DNA of 64,000 nucleotides from Marinifilum sp. N1E240 (GTDB lineage: Bacteria > Bacteroidota > Bacteroidia > Bacteroidales > Marinifilaceae). Below, piece after piece: positions 24,650 to 33,128 of this stretch. Each line of letters starts with the position of its first letter. Position 1 is the first letter of the stretch. The notes beneath the pieces are model-generated. The model was not told the DNA's origin. It saw nothing but the letters and a program-made list of their open reading frames with translations, and ran no database searches. The position numbers and the translations under genes were made by a program. The stretch is from contig NZ_WHKF01000005.1 in NCBI RefSeq assembly GCF_009295825.1, positions 124,001-188,000 on the forward strand. The letters run 5' to 3'.

Positions 24650-26365
24650 TTAATTTTCTGATTCGTTTAATGTTATCATTCCCGAGTAGTTAATTCTTTT
24701 GATGCCTGCACTTAGGAGCTGATTTTTGATCTTTTCAACCTTCTCCTTTTTAAGTGGAGAATCGAGTACTCGTATTTCAGCTACTGTTTTGCCATTGTTC
24801 TGCATTAATACTTTAACTCGTTCGCTAATCTTATCAATTGGACAAATCTTTTTGTTGATAAAAATTCCTTCAGATGACACAATTAACTGAATTGCACTTT
24901 TTGATGGAGTTATTGCAGTGAAGGGTGCCATTCGAACTGGAACTCTCTCATCAATTTCTAATTTTTGAGCCTCAGATAAATCAAAATAATCCTTTTTAAA
25001 GATTTCCTGAGCTCTTTCTGATCTTACTTCCAAATAAGCTTTTCCGATTGCTTTCATGCTATGTGCAACCGATTCTTTAGGAGTTCCTCTGTCAACCTGA
25101 TAACTAATGGCAATCTGATTTATTAGTGCTGCTGTACCATTGCTAAGCTTACTTGAAATGATTTCAGGATTAGTTCTGCTCCAATAATCTTTGCCATTGA
25201 GAAAGGATTTGACAACAGCTTTTAACTCTGTTTTTGCTACTAACTCTCCATTAACAAGTAATGCACCACGCTTATTTTGCAAAATGGCTAGAACATTTCT
25301 TTTTTTAATAGGCTTGTTTTTCCAGCTTAAATCGGGTGCGGTGACAGGTTGCTTGCCAAAGAAAATTCCTGCATTCAGATTGGCGATATTGTCATATCTC
25401 CACTCGTTTAGCCAGTTTTCACTATCGTTGGTTTGAGCAATTAGCTTTGGTAACGTATCTACCTTTTTATTGACTTCAGGATTCGAAAATGCTTGTAAAA
25501 GCAGAAAACCTGCAGGTAAAAAGAATAGTGTTTTTGCAACGCTCCATCGTAAAATTTGTTTCTTTTTCATCATTTTTAATCGTTTTGAGATTGAACCTTG
25601 TTTGAAATGATTTGCTGAAGCAAAACGTCTTTTACCTACAGCTTTTTCTAAAATCAACAGTTGATATTGTGTTGCATCGATGCCTGAGTTGAGTACGGCC
25701 TGATCGGCCTGAAATTCGTGAACTAGTTTTAGCTCCTTTTTAAGTAACCATACAAATGGATTGAACCATTGCAGATAACAAACCAGTTCTATAAAAACTA
25801 CATCAATTGTATGGTGTAATTTTAAATGTGCTTCTTCGTGAAGCAGAATAGGAGTTTTATTGTGTTGGTAATCTTCTTTTGAAAGTACGATGTATTTCCA
25901 AAACGAGAATGCCTGTATACTATCGTTTACTATTGCTAGCAAAATATTTTTATAGGGTTTTATTCTTGCTCTTTTTAGCCATTTAAAAATACTCTGGTAG
26001 GATATTAAAAATCGCAAACAAAGAACTGATAGAATGAACCAATAAAATAGGACAGACCAATTGATTTGATAGGAACTTTTATTTTCAATTACAGTAGCCG
26101 TAGGAGTGGAGTAGGTACCAACTGTTTCTATCAACGGCAATTCAATTAGCTCGCGAACATTTGCAATTGCTTCAGAACCAATTTCCTTGGCAGAAACAAA
26201 TTGAGCCAATATAGGAATTACAAAAGCGGCTCCAATTGATATCAGAAGTACCACTCTTTTGTAGGCATGTCTGCTATCCTTACTCAATAACAATTTGAAT
26301 AGTAGGTAAACCAATGCCAAGCCTATGCCTGCTTTTATCATGTATGTAATAAAACTAAACATCAT
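24650..26365 (-). CDS. BlaR1/MecR1-family M56 membrane metalloprotease sensor
   Basis: A 571-residue protein with four membrane helices in the N-terminal half and a zinc-protease motif HEEAH (HExxH) near residue 172, followed by HEFQADQAVLNSG, the glutamate/aspartate zinc-site region of M56 peptidases. After a fourth helix near 275-290 comes a periplasmic domain of about 280 residues with no penicillin-binding SxxK domain that I can see, so the signal need not be a beta-lactam. In BlaR1 systems the activated protease leads to cleavage of the BlaI repressor. It overlaps the BlaI-like gene by 4 bp (ATGA), showing translational coupling. Confidence 0.88.
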   Translation of the reverse strand: MMFSFITYMIKAGIGLALVYLLFKLLLSKDSRHAYKRVVLLISIGAAFVIPILAQFVSAKEIGSEAIANVRELIELPLIETVGTYSTPTATVIENKSSYQINWSVLFYWFILSVLCLRFLISYQSIFKWLKRARIKPYKNILLAIVNDSIQAFSFWKYIVLSKEDYQHNKTPILLHEEAHLKLHHTIDVVFIELVCYLQWFNPFVWLLKKELKLVHEFQADQAVLNSGIDATQYQLLILEKAVGKRRFASANHFKQGSISKRLKMMKKKQILRWSVAKTLFFLPAGFLLLQAFSNPEVNKKVDTLPKLIAQTNDSENWLNEWRYDNIANLNAGIFFGKQPVTAPDLSWKNKPIKKRNVLAILQNKRGALLVNGELVAKTELKAVVKSFLNGKDYWSRTNPEIISSKLSNGTAALINQIAISYQVDRGTPKESVAHSMKAIGKAYLEVRSERAQEIFKKDYFDLSEAQKLEIDERVPVRMAPFTAITPSKSAIQLIVSSEGIFINKKICPIDKISERVKVLMQNNGKTVAEIRVLDSPLKKEKVEKIKNQLLSAGIKRINYSGMITLNESEN

Positions 26366-26730
26366 TTGTTTTCTTTATTATCCTCGATATCCTGAATTAG
26401 CTTTTTAAGTTCATCAATTGATAATTTCTCTTCTTCAACAAACATAGAAACTACACGCTTATAAGAATTGTCGAAATATTTATGTACCACATTTCCCATG
26501 GTTTTCTTGCGATAATCCTCTTCGCTAATAGAAGCAAAATAGCGATGAGTTTTCCCGAATGATTCGTGAGCAATAAAACCTTTCTCTTCTAAGGCTCTCA
26601 CCATAGTTGATAGTGTGTTATAGTGTAATTTCTGATCAGGAAATATTTTTTGAAGTTCCTTGACGAACATAGGTCCTTCCGTCCAAAATAACTTCATGAT
26701 TTCCTCTTCTTTTTGTGTAAGCTTCTTCAT
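26362..26730 (-). CDS. BlaI/MecI-family repressor
   Basis: A 122-residue winged-helix repressor. The N-terminal MKKLTQKEEEIMKLFWTEGP and recognition region KLHYNTLSTMVRALEEKGF are typical; the C-terminal helices (SIDELKKLIQDIEDNKENK) form the dimer and the protease-sensitive part. It is the first gene of a two-gene operon with the M56 sensor. Three dyads upstream match the kind of site this family binds. The regulated target beyond itself is not visible, as no beta-lactamase lies nearby. Confidence 0.92.
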   Translation of the reverse strand: MKKLTQKEEEIMKLFWTEGPMFVKELQKIFPDQKLHYNTLSTMVRALEEKGFIAHESFGKTHRYFASISEEDYRKKTMGNVVHKYFDNSYKRVVSMFVEEEKLSIDELKKLIQDIEDNKENK

Positions 26731-26754
26731 ATTTAATTTATTTTAATCAAATAT

Positions 26755-26771
26755 AACTATAAATTCTAGTT
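26755..26771 (-). promoter_or_regulatory. BlaI-type operator dyad 1
   Basis: AACTA-N7-TAGTT, 24 bp upstream of the repressor start codon. The half-sites resemble the TACA/TGTA-type dyads bound by BlaI/MecI repressors in spacing and symmetry. Confidence 0.65.
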
Positions 26772-26775
26772 AAAC

Positions 26776-26791
26776 AACTAAAGTGATAGTT
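26776..26791 (-). promoter_or_regulatory. BlaI-type operator dyad 2
   Basis: AACTA-N6-TAGTT, the second of three evenly spaced dyads (centres about 20 bp apart, two helical turns), so repressor dimers would lie on one face of the DNA. Confidence 0.65.
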
Positions 26792-26795
26792 TTAA

Positions 26796-26812
26796 AACTA
26801 TAAAATATAGTT
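26796..26812 (-). promoter_or_regulatory. BlaI-type operator dyad 3
   Basis: AACTATA-AAA-TATAGTT, the most symmetrical of the three, with 7-bp arms. It shares the AACTA-N7-TAGTT core of dyad 1. Confidence 0.7.
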
Positions 26813-27102
26813 GATTAATTTTGTGGCAGCCTATAAGTCCTTGTAAATCTATAATAAACCAAGTGTGTTAAGGATGAATTTATCCATTTTACCTTCATGA
26901 GTTTATTGAAAATATTCATCTTTATTCTTCAATTGAAGTCAAGTTGATGAACCCAAATTGAATTGGTTAGGCTAAGAATGCTTGTATCTTTTTCCATTTA
27001 AAAGGCTCAAGGTTTACTAATTTTTTTATATTTGATAGGGAATACGGAGGGTTTGTAACAATTCCCTTCTATAGTTTTAAACCCAATAAAAAACTATCGA
27101 AT
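26813..27102. other. Intergenic region with no gene seen
   Basis: Divergent region between the repressor operators and the rhodanese gene. I found no reading frame of note; it should contain the promoters for both directions. Confidence 0.4.
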
Positions 27103-27456
27103 ATGAGTATTTTTTCAAATAATGATAACGGTCCAAAGACGAGTTTTACCGCTCTTGAACTAATGGAGGAGTTGGAAAAACGTGATGATATCTTGCTAAT
27201 TGACATTCGCGAGCCGCACGAATTGGCAAAAGATGGAATTGAAAATGCTATGCATGTTCCAATGGGAGAAATTCAAAATAAGATTCCAAGCTTACCTAAG
27301 GATAAGGATATCATTATATTCTGTCACTTGGGATTCAGAAGTAAGCAGGTAAGAAATTACCTTCGTAAGATTGGTTTCCATAAGGCAGCTCACTTAAAAG
27401 GTGGATTGTATAGTTGGAATCGCCAGATGAAAAAGATTAAGGCAGCAGCCTATTAA
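27103..27456 (+). CDS. Rhodanese-like sulfurtransferase
   Basis: A 117-residue single-domain rhodanese, cytoplasmic. The active-site loop is CHLGFRS with catalytic Cys74; the substrate-region IDIREPHEL and NAMHVPMGEI are standard. Such proteins carry persulfide sulfur for various pathways. A close relative lies at 44160-44504, just beyond the export operon, sharing for instance ENAMHVPMG and FCH-G-RS. A terminator follows directly. Confidence 0.9.
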   Translation: MSIFSNNDNGPKTSFTALELMEELEKRDDILLIDIREPHELAKDGIENAMHVPMGEIQNKIPSLPKDKDIIIFCHLGFRSKQVRNYLRKIGFHKAAHLKGGLYSWNRQMKKIKAAAY

Positions 27457-27467
27457 AGCATTAAAAT

Positions 27468-27503
27468 AAAGCTCAATAATCTAAATTATTGAGCTTTATT
27501 TTT
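27468..27503 (+). terminator. Terminator after the first rhodanese gene
   Basis: aaagctcaataat (27468-27480) pairs with attattgagcttt (27485-27497), followed by attttta. Confidence 0.8.
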
Positions 27504-27573
27504 AAAGGTACTATATGATCCGTAGTGGATAAACAAAATAATTAATTACCAGAATTGGATAGGTTTTTCATTT

Positions 27574-28281
27574 TTACACAAACTTCTCTCTGCGTTGCAT
27601 ATTAATTAAACTCCACAATACGCAAATAACCGATCCTATCATCAGCATCATTCTGTTTTGGTAAAGAACATTTTGCCAAATGCTGTAACTCATATCGCCA
27701 GGAACATCGAAAGGATTTAAGAAGATGTTCCATTTGCTATTTTCAAGAGGTTCCGCCAATATCAAAAAGATTAATCCGATAATAACCATTATAACAGCTG
27801 CACCACTGGCATTTTTCACCAGCGAAGCCAATAGAAAAGCCAAACTTGCCAAAAACAAGAGGCAATACATCAGTTCATATACCATGTGGAATACAGGTAT
27901 TTTTATCACCACAAATACCGTTATCCATGACATTAGGCACATGATTGCAAATAGCAACAATATGCTTAAAACAAATCGCACCAAATAAACTTTGTACCTG
28001 TAGTTGGGGATTCCGAAGATGATTTCGAGCATCCGCGTATCCTTGTCGCTTTGTATGTTGTAAATTACCGGGTAGAAAAGTATTAGTATTCCCGGGAAAA
28101 TTAAAGTTCCGTAAATGTCTGCCTCTTCAGGACTGGTATCATTAAACAGCATAATACCCAATACCATCAGAAAGAAGGCAAATGCAGCTATCAGGAAGTA
28201 TATGAACTTGTTCGCAAAAATGATTTTTACATTGTAGCGAACAAAGTCGGTTAGTAGTTTAAATTGTTCTATTGCTTTCAT
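27574..28281 (-). CDS. ABC-2-type permease subunit
   Basis: A 235-residue inner-membrane protein with six predicted helices, the plan of ABC-2 exporter permeases. The cytoplasmic segment NIQSDKDTRMLEIIFGIPNYRY between helices 2 and 3 matches the conserved coupling region of the family. It starts 43 bp after the RND-ABC fusion gene and is last in the operon. It has no ATPase gene of its own beside it, so the ATPase domain fused to the upstream RND protein is its natural partner. Confidence 0.82.
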   Translation of the reverse strand: MKAIEQFKLLTDFVRYNVKIIFANKFIYFLIAAFAFFLMVLGIMLFNDTSPEEADIYGTLIFPGILILFYPVIYNIQSDKDTRMLEIIFGIPNYRYKVYLVRFVLSILLLFAIMCLMSWITVFVVIKIPVFHMVYELMYCLLFLASLAFLLASLVKNASGAAVIMVIIGLIFLILAEPLENSKWNIFLNPFDVPGDMSYSIWQNVLYQNRMMLMIGSVICVLWSLINMQRREKFV

Positions 28282-28324
28282 ACATTCTTATTATTCCTCC
28301 AGATAAATCTGGAGTCAATTGATA

Positions 28325-31300
28325 TTATGCATTAACCATTGTTATTTTTTTCTCATCCGAATCGTTCAACAAACATAAGTAAGCATCTTCAAGGTTAGCC
28401 TTGGTATGTACTGCATCGTATCCCGGATGTTCATCTGCCAGACAGCGAACACGAATCGTATCCTTATCGCGCATGTGATGAATGATAACCTGTTCGGTTT
28501 TTAATTGCTCAAATTCTTCAGGAGTTACATTCAACATCCAAACTTTCTGATCGGCTATTCCTGCCATGTGAACCGGTTCGCCCAAATATTTCAAGTCACC
28601 TTTTTTCATTACGGCAACTCGGTTACACGAGCTGGCTACATCTTCGATAATATGAGTAGAAAAAATCACAATTCTATCCTGACTCAGTTCAACCAACAAG
28701 TTTCTAAAGCGAATTCTCTCTCGAGGGTCCAGTCCGGCAGTTGGTTCATCAACTACCAATATTCTAGGCAAGTGAAGGAGAATTTGTGCAATTCCGATTC
28801 TTTGTTTCATACCTCCCGAGAAGGAACCAATTTTCTCATCTTTCTGATCGAGCATGTGAACGGCTTTTAGCACATACTCTACACGTTCTTTTCTGATTTT
28901 ATTGTCCTTTAGATTTTTCAGAATTCCCATATAGTTCAAGAAATCCCAGGCACTCATGTTTTCGTACATGCCAAATTCCTGAGGCAGATATCCAATTAAT
29001 CCCTGCAACTCTTCACGCTTTTCACGAACATCAATACCGTTAATGGTTATTTGACCATAGCTTTGTTCCAAAATTCCACAGATTACTCTCATCAGAGTAG
29101 ATTTTCCGGCACCATTAGGTCCCAGTAAACCAAACATACCATTTCCGATATCAAAAGAAACACCTTTAACTGCTTTAAATGGTACTTTCTTTTTTCCGAT
29201 AATTGGAATAATCAGCACAAAGCGATAGAAGAATTTGCGCAGACCACTAAACGATCCTTTTAGGCGATTGATATTGATTTTTTCGCGATAGATTTTATCC
29301 GAAGTCACTTTAATCTGTAAGGCTAAATACCATATGATACCTATAGGAATCAACAAGCCAACCAATTGATATTTCTGGTAGAAATAGGCGAATAGTATCA
29401 ATGGAAATGCCCAATAAATTGTTCTATGTAGAACAAATATCAAAGCGCGACCAATCTTCCCTTTTTTTCTTTCTTGCAAGTTTTTACGATATTCCATTAT
29501 TGGCGCTATAAAATACAAGAGCATAATCTGGAAAAGAAGGGATAGAAACAGCATCCAATACTCATTTTCGAGATGATAGTAGTTGAAGAACACTACAAAG
29601 GCAATTAATGGCAACTGCCAGATAAGGGTCACAAAATCTTTAAACGTATCGTAAGACTCCTTTAACCCCAATCGTTCCCGAATTTTTAATCCCGATTTCC
29701 ACTCACGAGTAAAGCGTCCGTCCCAATCGTAAATCTTCACTAAATTTCTGATTTCGATACGCAGAGGCTCGTCGGCAGCAATTAGCTCTTCGTTGGCTTT
29801 TCTTAAACCTGCCTGAACAAAGTATGTGCATGCAGGAACTGAGATCAGCAATACCAGAAAATCAATAATTTGCCATATTTTACTATCTACTTCGGTGTAA
29901 ATAAAATAGGCTCCAGCTACCCATGCAATTATCTGTATTGCTTTAACCCACACCTCTTGGCTTTGCATCCAGTTTAAACTGGTTCGCAATCCGGCGTATA
30001 AAGTCGGAATAAAAACCAGAGTTAATACCGTACTTAAACTTAAGCCTCCAATTACGGTAATTGCAAAAGGAACTCCAATTTGGGTAACGTACTCAGCACG
30101 ACCTAATGCCAGTGGCATAAGTGCTATAATTGTTGTAATTGCTGTAATTAATATTGGGCGAATACGAGCCAGTCCAGCCATCATCAATGCACGAGATTCA
30201 CGATAACCTCTTTTTTGCAACACATTGGAATAATCAATCATGATGATTCCGTTGTTGACTACAATTCCCAGTAGAATGATTAAACCAGTAAATACATTGG
30301 CATTCATCAAAGATGTTCCGGTTACAATCAGCGCAAGCAATGATCCAATAGCTGCCATTGGAATGGAAAACATCATTACAATTGGCATGGTAAAAGATTC
30401 GAATACCGATGCAAGAATCATAAAGATCAAAACAATTGCCATCAGCATTAGAAAGCTAAATTCGCCAAGGGTATTGTCCTCGTGAATGATTTCAACGGCA
30501 ATTCCCGAAGGCAATGTCATTCGTTCCACCATTTCGTCAACATCAACTCTGCCTGCGGTAAGTAAATCTTTTTCATCGTTTACTTCATCTAAAAAGCTGT
30601 ACTGTACCTCAAGTTGCTTCTCCTGATTGGTTCTTTTAATGGTTGACAATCCATCAGTAAAATTTAGCTTACTGATGGATTGCAATTCGAATTCAGCACC
30701 CTGGTTGCCACGGACTGTTAACTGTCGTAAGTCTTTTGCATCGCGGGTTTCCAGTTCTGTGTCATTAATAGTTTTTATAATGATATCGTACTCTTCGGTT
30801 CCATCTTTAAATGTGGCACCACTGGCAAATTCCTTTTGAAAGGAATTCAATTCAGATAAAACAGAGCTGACAGGAATATCATACAAAGCCATAACTTGCT
30901 TGTCGAGTTCCAGTAGCAATTCAGGTCGTTTTGCAGGAATCCTAACATTCACATTTTTAATGGAACTCAATTGACTTAAATAGTATTCTAAATCCTCTGA
31001 CAGATCCAGCATCTTATCAAAATCTTGTCCTTTAATTACCAATTTCTCTTGTTGTGTTCCAATTCCCAGCATTTCCATAAATGGATTATCTCCACCGAAA
31101 TCGCCTCCGCCACCACCAAATCGGCGACCTTGCGCAGGAGGTTCCCAACTAAATGATGCTTTTGGTAAATCATCCAAACGTTCCAGAATGTTTTGCTTGA
31201 TTCCCGGAACTGATAAATTTTGTTTCTCACGATAATCATCAATCAAGGAAATGGTAAGAACAGCTTCTTCTTCGTAAACCTGACTTGTAATGTCTTTTTT

Positions 31301-33064
31301 CTCCTCAAGAGATTCCAGTTTTCCTTCTACCTCACGAATAAACAGATCGGTATTTTTAAGTGTAGTTCCCCCGGGAAGGGTTACATACAACTTCAAATCC
31401 TTGGTTTCGGTCTCTTCTGTAGATATAAAACTTAATCCTAAACTGATAAGCAGTGTGATAAAGAACAATCCCAATGCTCCCAAAATGGTTCTTCCAGGAT
31501 GGCGCATACAAGACTTTAGCATTACCAAATAAATCTGAACCAAACGGTTGTGATAGGAGATGTTTTCAAAATTAACTGTGCGAATCCCACCTTTTCTCTT
31601 CAGGAAACTATGGGTAATCATTGGAATTAGTAGAAGAGCAACAACAAGCGAAACCAATAAAGTAGAAATAATGGAAACACCAATGTGTTTGCCCATTAAC
31701 CCAATCAGGAAATTAGATGAAAAGGTAAAGGGAAGAAATACGGTAATTGTTGTAAGTGTTGCTGCAAATATCGATCTCCAAACTTCACGTGTTCCCTGAA
31801 TGACAGCTGTATCTGGATCTTTCTTTTGTGCTGCCAGTCGGTATATGTTTTCGAGAACTACAATGCTGTTATCCAGAAGCATCCCAATAGCCAGTGCCAT
31901 ACCTAAAAGGGTAAGTGTGTTTACACTAATACCATAAGCGTAAAAGAAATTAAAAGCGGTATAAACCGATATTGGAATTGCCAAGGCAATAGCAGCCACC
32001 AATCGGATGTTTTTCAGGAAAATCCACAGAATGAAAATAGCCAGAACACCACCAACCAAAGCCAGTTCGATTATTAAATCGATATTGGTTTCCATGGTTT
32101 CAGCCATATTGGTTTGCACCACAATTTCAATATCCTTGCCTTTCAGTTCTTCATTTAATTCCTTAATTTTTTCGAGAGTGACCGCGGATAGTTTAATAAT
32201 GTTCGATTGAGCATCTCTGGTAATCTGCATGGTAACAGCTTCCTTGCCATTTACACGACTGTATGAGGTTTGTTCCTTTACACCAAAACTAATGTAGGCG
32301 ATATCTTTTAACCTGATATCTCCCTGTTTTTTAACAACAAGTTCATGCAACTCCTTAATATCGGTATATTCCGAAACTACATTCACAAAGTGCATTTTAT
32401 CATTTTCGATCACCTTACCCGCAAAAGTTCTGGAGTTATTGTTCTGATTTAAAACGGATCTTACCTCTGATGGACTAATGCCATAACTTTTGCAAACATC
32501 ATCGCGAAGCAATATTTCTATCGACTTTTCACGACCTCCAAAAACAGCCGCATTAGCAATCCCTTCTATATTTTGGAATTTATCCAGAATCTCATTTTCG
32601 GTAATTTGTCGAACTCTGTCAACACCTCCACTTCCACGTACCTGAACGGTCATGAACATGTTGTTGAGTTGCTCCATATCAAACTTTAAAACTTGTATTT
32701 GAAATTCTGCCGGCAGATCTTTCTTTACCTCCTCAACCTTTTCGGCAAGCTTTAAATAGGCATATTTGATATTGGTTCCCTGTTCGAAGGAAATTTCAAT
32801 ACTTCCACGTTGCTGTCCTGCTGTTGAGGAAATTTTCTCAACTCCTTCCAAACTTCCTGCAACTCCTTCCAAAGGAATAATTGCCTGACTCTCCATGTAT
32901 CGAGGATCAACCTCTATTCCTGTTCCAACCTGAACAAAAAGCATGGGAAGATTGGCATTAGGAATCAACTCAACGGGTAATTGCTTGTAGGAGAAATACC
33001 CCAACATGCTTAAACCCGTAAAGAGCATTGCAATTAAAACCTTTCTTTTTATGATGAAATTCAT
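28325..33064 (-). CDS. RND efflux pump fused to an ABC ATPase
   Basis: A single uninterrupted 1,579-residue frame. Residues about 1-1035 are a complete RND permease (opening IIKRKVLIAMLFTGLSMLGY; TM4 motif MLLDNSIVVLEN; TM10 region GIVVNNGIIMIDYSN). About 1040-1270 add further membrane helices not present in normal RND proteins. Residues about 1275-1579 are a complete ABC ATPase: Walker A GPNGAGKST near 1311, signature FSGGMKQR, Walker B ILVVDEPTAGLDP and an H-loop STHI. Its C-terminus (NLEDAYLCLL) resembles that of the separate ATPase at 42287. It joins a proton-driven pump and an ATP-driven module in one polypeptide. It lies between a normal RND pump and an ABC permease. Confidence 0.92.
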   Translation of the reverse strand: MNFIIKRKVLIAMLFTGLSMLGYFSYKQLPVELIPNANLPMLFVQVGTGIEVDPRYMESQAIIPLEGVAGSLEGVEKISSTAGQQRGSIEISFEQGTNIKYAYLKLAEKVEEVKKDLPAEFQIQVLKFDMEQLNNMFMTVQVRGSGGVDRVRQITENEILDKFQNIEGIANAAVFGGREKSIEILLRDDVCKSYGISPSEVRSVLNQNNNSRTFAGKVIENDKMHFVNVVSEYTDIKELHELVVKKQGDIRLKDIAYISFGVKEQTSYSRVNGKEAVTMQITRDAQSNIIKLSAVTLEKIKELNEELKGKDIEIVVQTNMAETMETNIDLIIELALVGGVLAIFILWIFLKNIRLVAAIALAIPISVYTAFNFFYAYGISVNTLTLLGMALAIGMLLDNSIVVLENIYRLAAQKKDPDTAVIQGTREVWRSIFAATLTTITVFLPFTFSSNFLIGLMGKHIGVSIISTLLVSLVVALLLIPMITHSFLKRKGGIRTVNFENISYHNRLVQIYLVMLKSCMRHPGRTILGALGLFFITLLISLGLSFISTEETETKDLKLYVTLPGGTTLKNTDLFIREVEGKLESLEEKKDITSQVYEEEAVLTISLIDDYREKQNLSVPGIKQNILERLDDLPKASFSWEPPAQGRRFGGGGGDFGGDNPFMEMLGIGTQQEKLVIKGQDFDKMLDLSEDLEYYLSQLSSIKNVNVRIPAKRPELLLELDKQVMALYDIPVSSVLSELNSFQKEFASGATFKDGTEEYDIIIKTINDTELETRDAKDLRQLTVRGNQGAEFELQSISKLNFTDGLSTIKRTNQEKQLEVQYSFLDEVNDEKDLLTAGRVDVDEMVERMTLPSGIAVEIIHEDNTLGEFSFLMLMAIVLIFMILASVFESFTMPIVMMFSIPMAAIGSLLALIVTGTSLMNANVFTGLIILLGIVVNNGIIMIDYSNVLQKRGYRESRALMMAGLARIRPILITAITTIIALMPLALGRAEYVTQIGVPFAITVIGGLSLSTVLTLVFIPTLYAGLRTSLNWMQSQEVWVKAIQIIAWVAGAYFIYTEVDSKIWQIIDFLVLLISVPACTYFVQAGLRKANEELIAADEPLRIEIRNLVKIYDWDGRFTREWKSGLKIRERLGLKESYDTFKDFVTLIWQLPLIAFVVFFNYYHLENEYWMLFLSLLFQIMLLYFIAPIMEYRKNLQERKKGKIGRALIFVLHRTIYWAFPLILFAYFYQKYQLVGLLIPIGIIWYLALQIKVTSDKIYREKININRLKGSFSGLRKFFYRFVLIIPIIGKKKVPFKAVKGVSFDIGNGMFGLLGPNGAGKSTLMRVICGILEQSYGQITINGIDVREKREELQGLIGYLPQEFGMYENMSAWDFLNYMGILKNLKDNKIRKERVEYVLKAVHMLDQKDEKIGSFSGGMKQRIGIAQILLHLPRILVVDEPTAGLDPRERIRFRNLLVELSQDRIVIFSTHIIEDVASSCNRVAVMKKGDLKYLGEPVHMAGIADQKVWMLNVTPEEFEQLKTEQVIIHHMRDKDTIRVRCLADEHPGYDAVHTKANLEDAYLCLLNDSDEKKITMVNA

Positions 33065-33128
33065 ATAATCTAAGCTTAAAGCCTATAGCCTTTGGCTGTT
33101 TGGCTTGTTACTGTTTGCTGATATCTGT

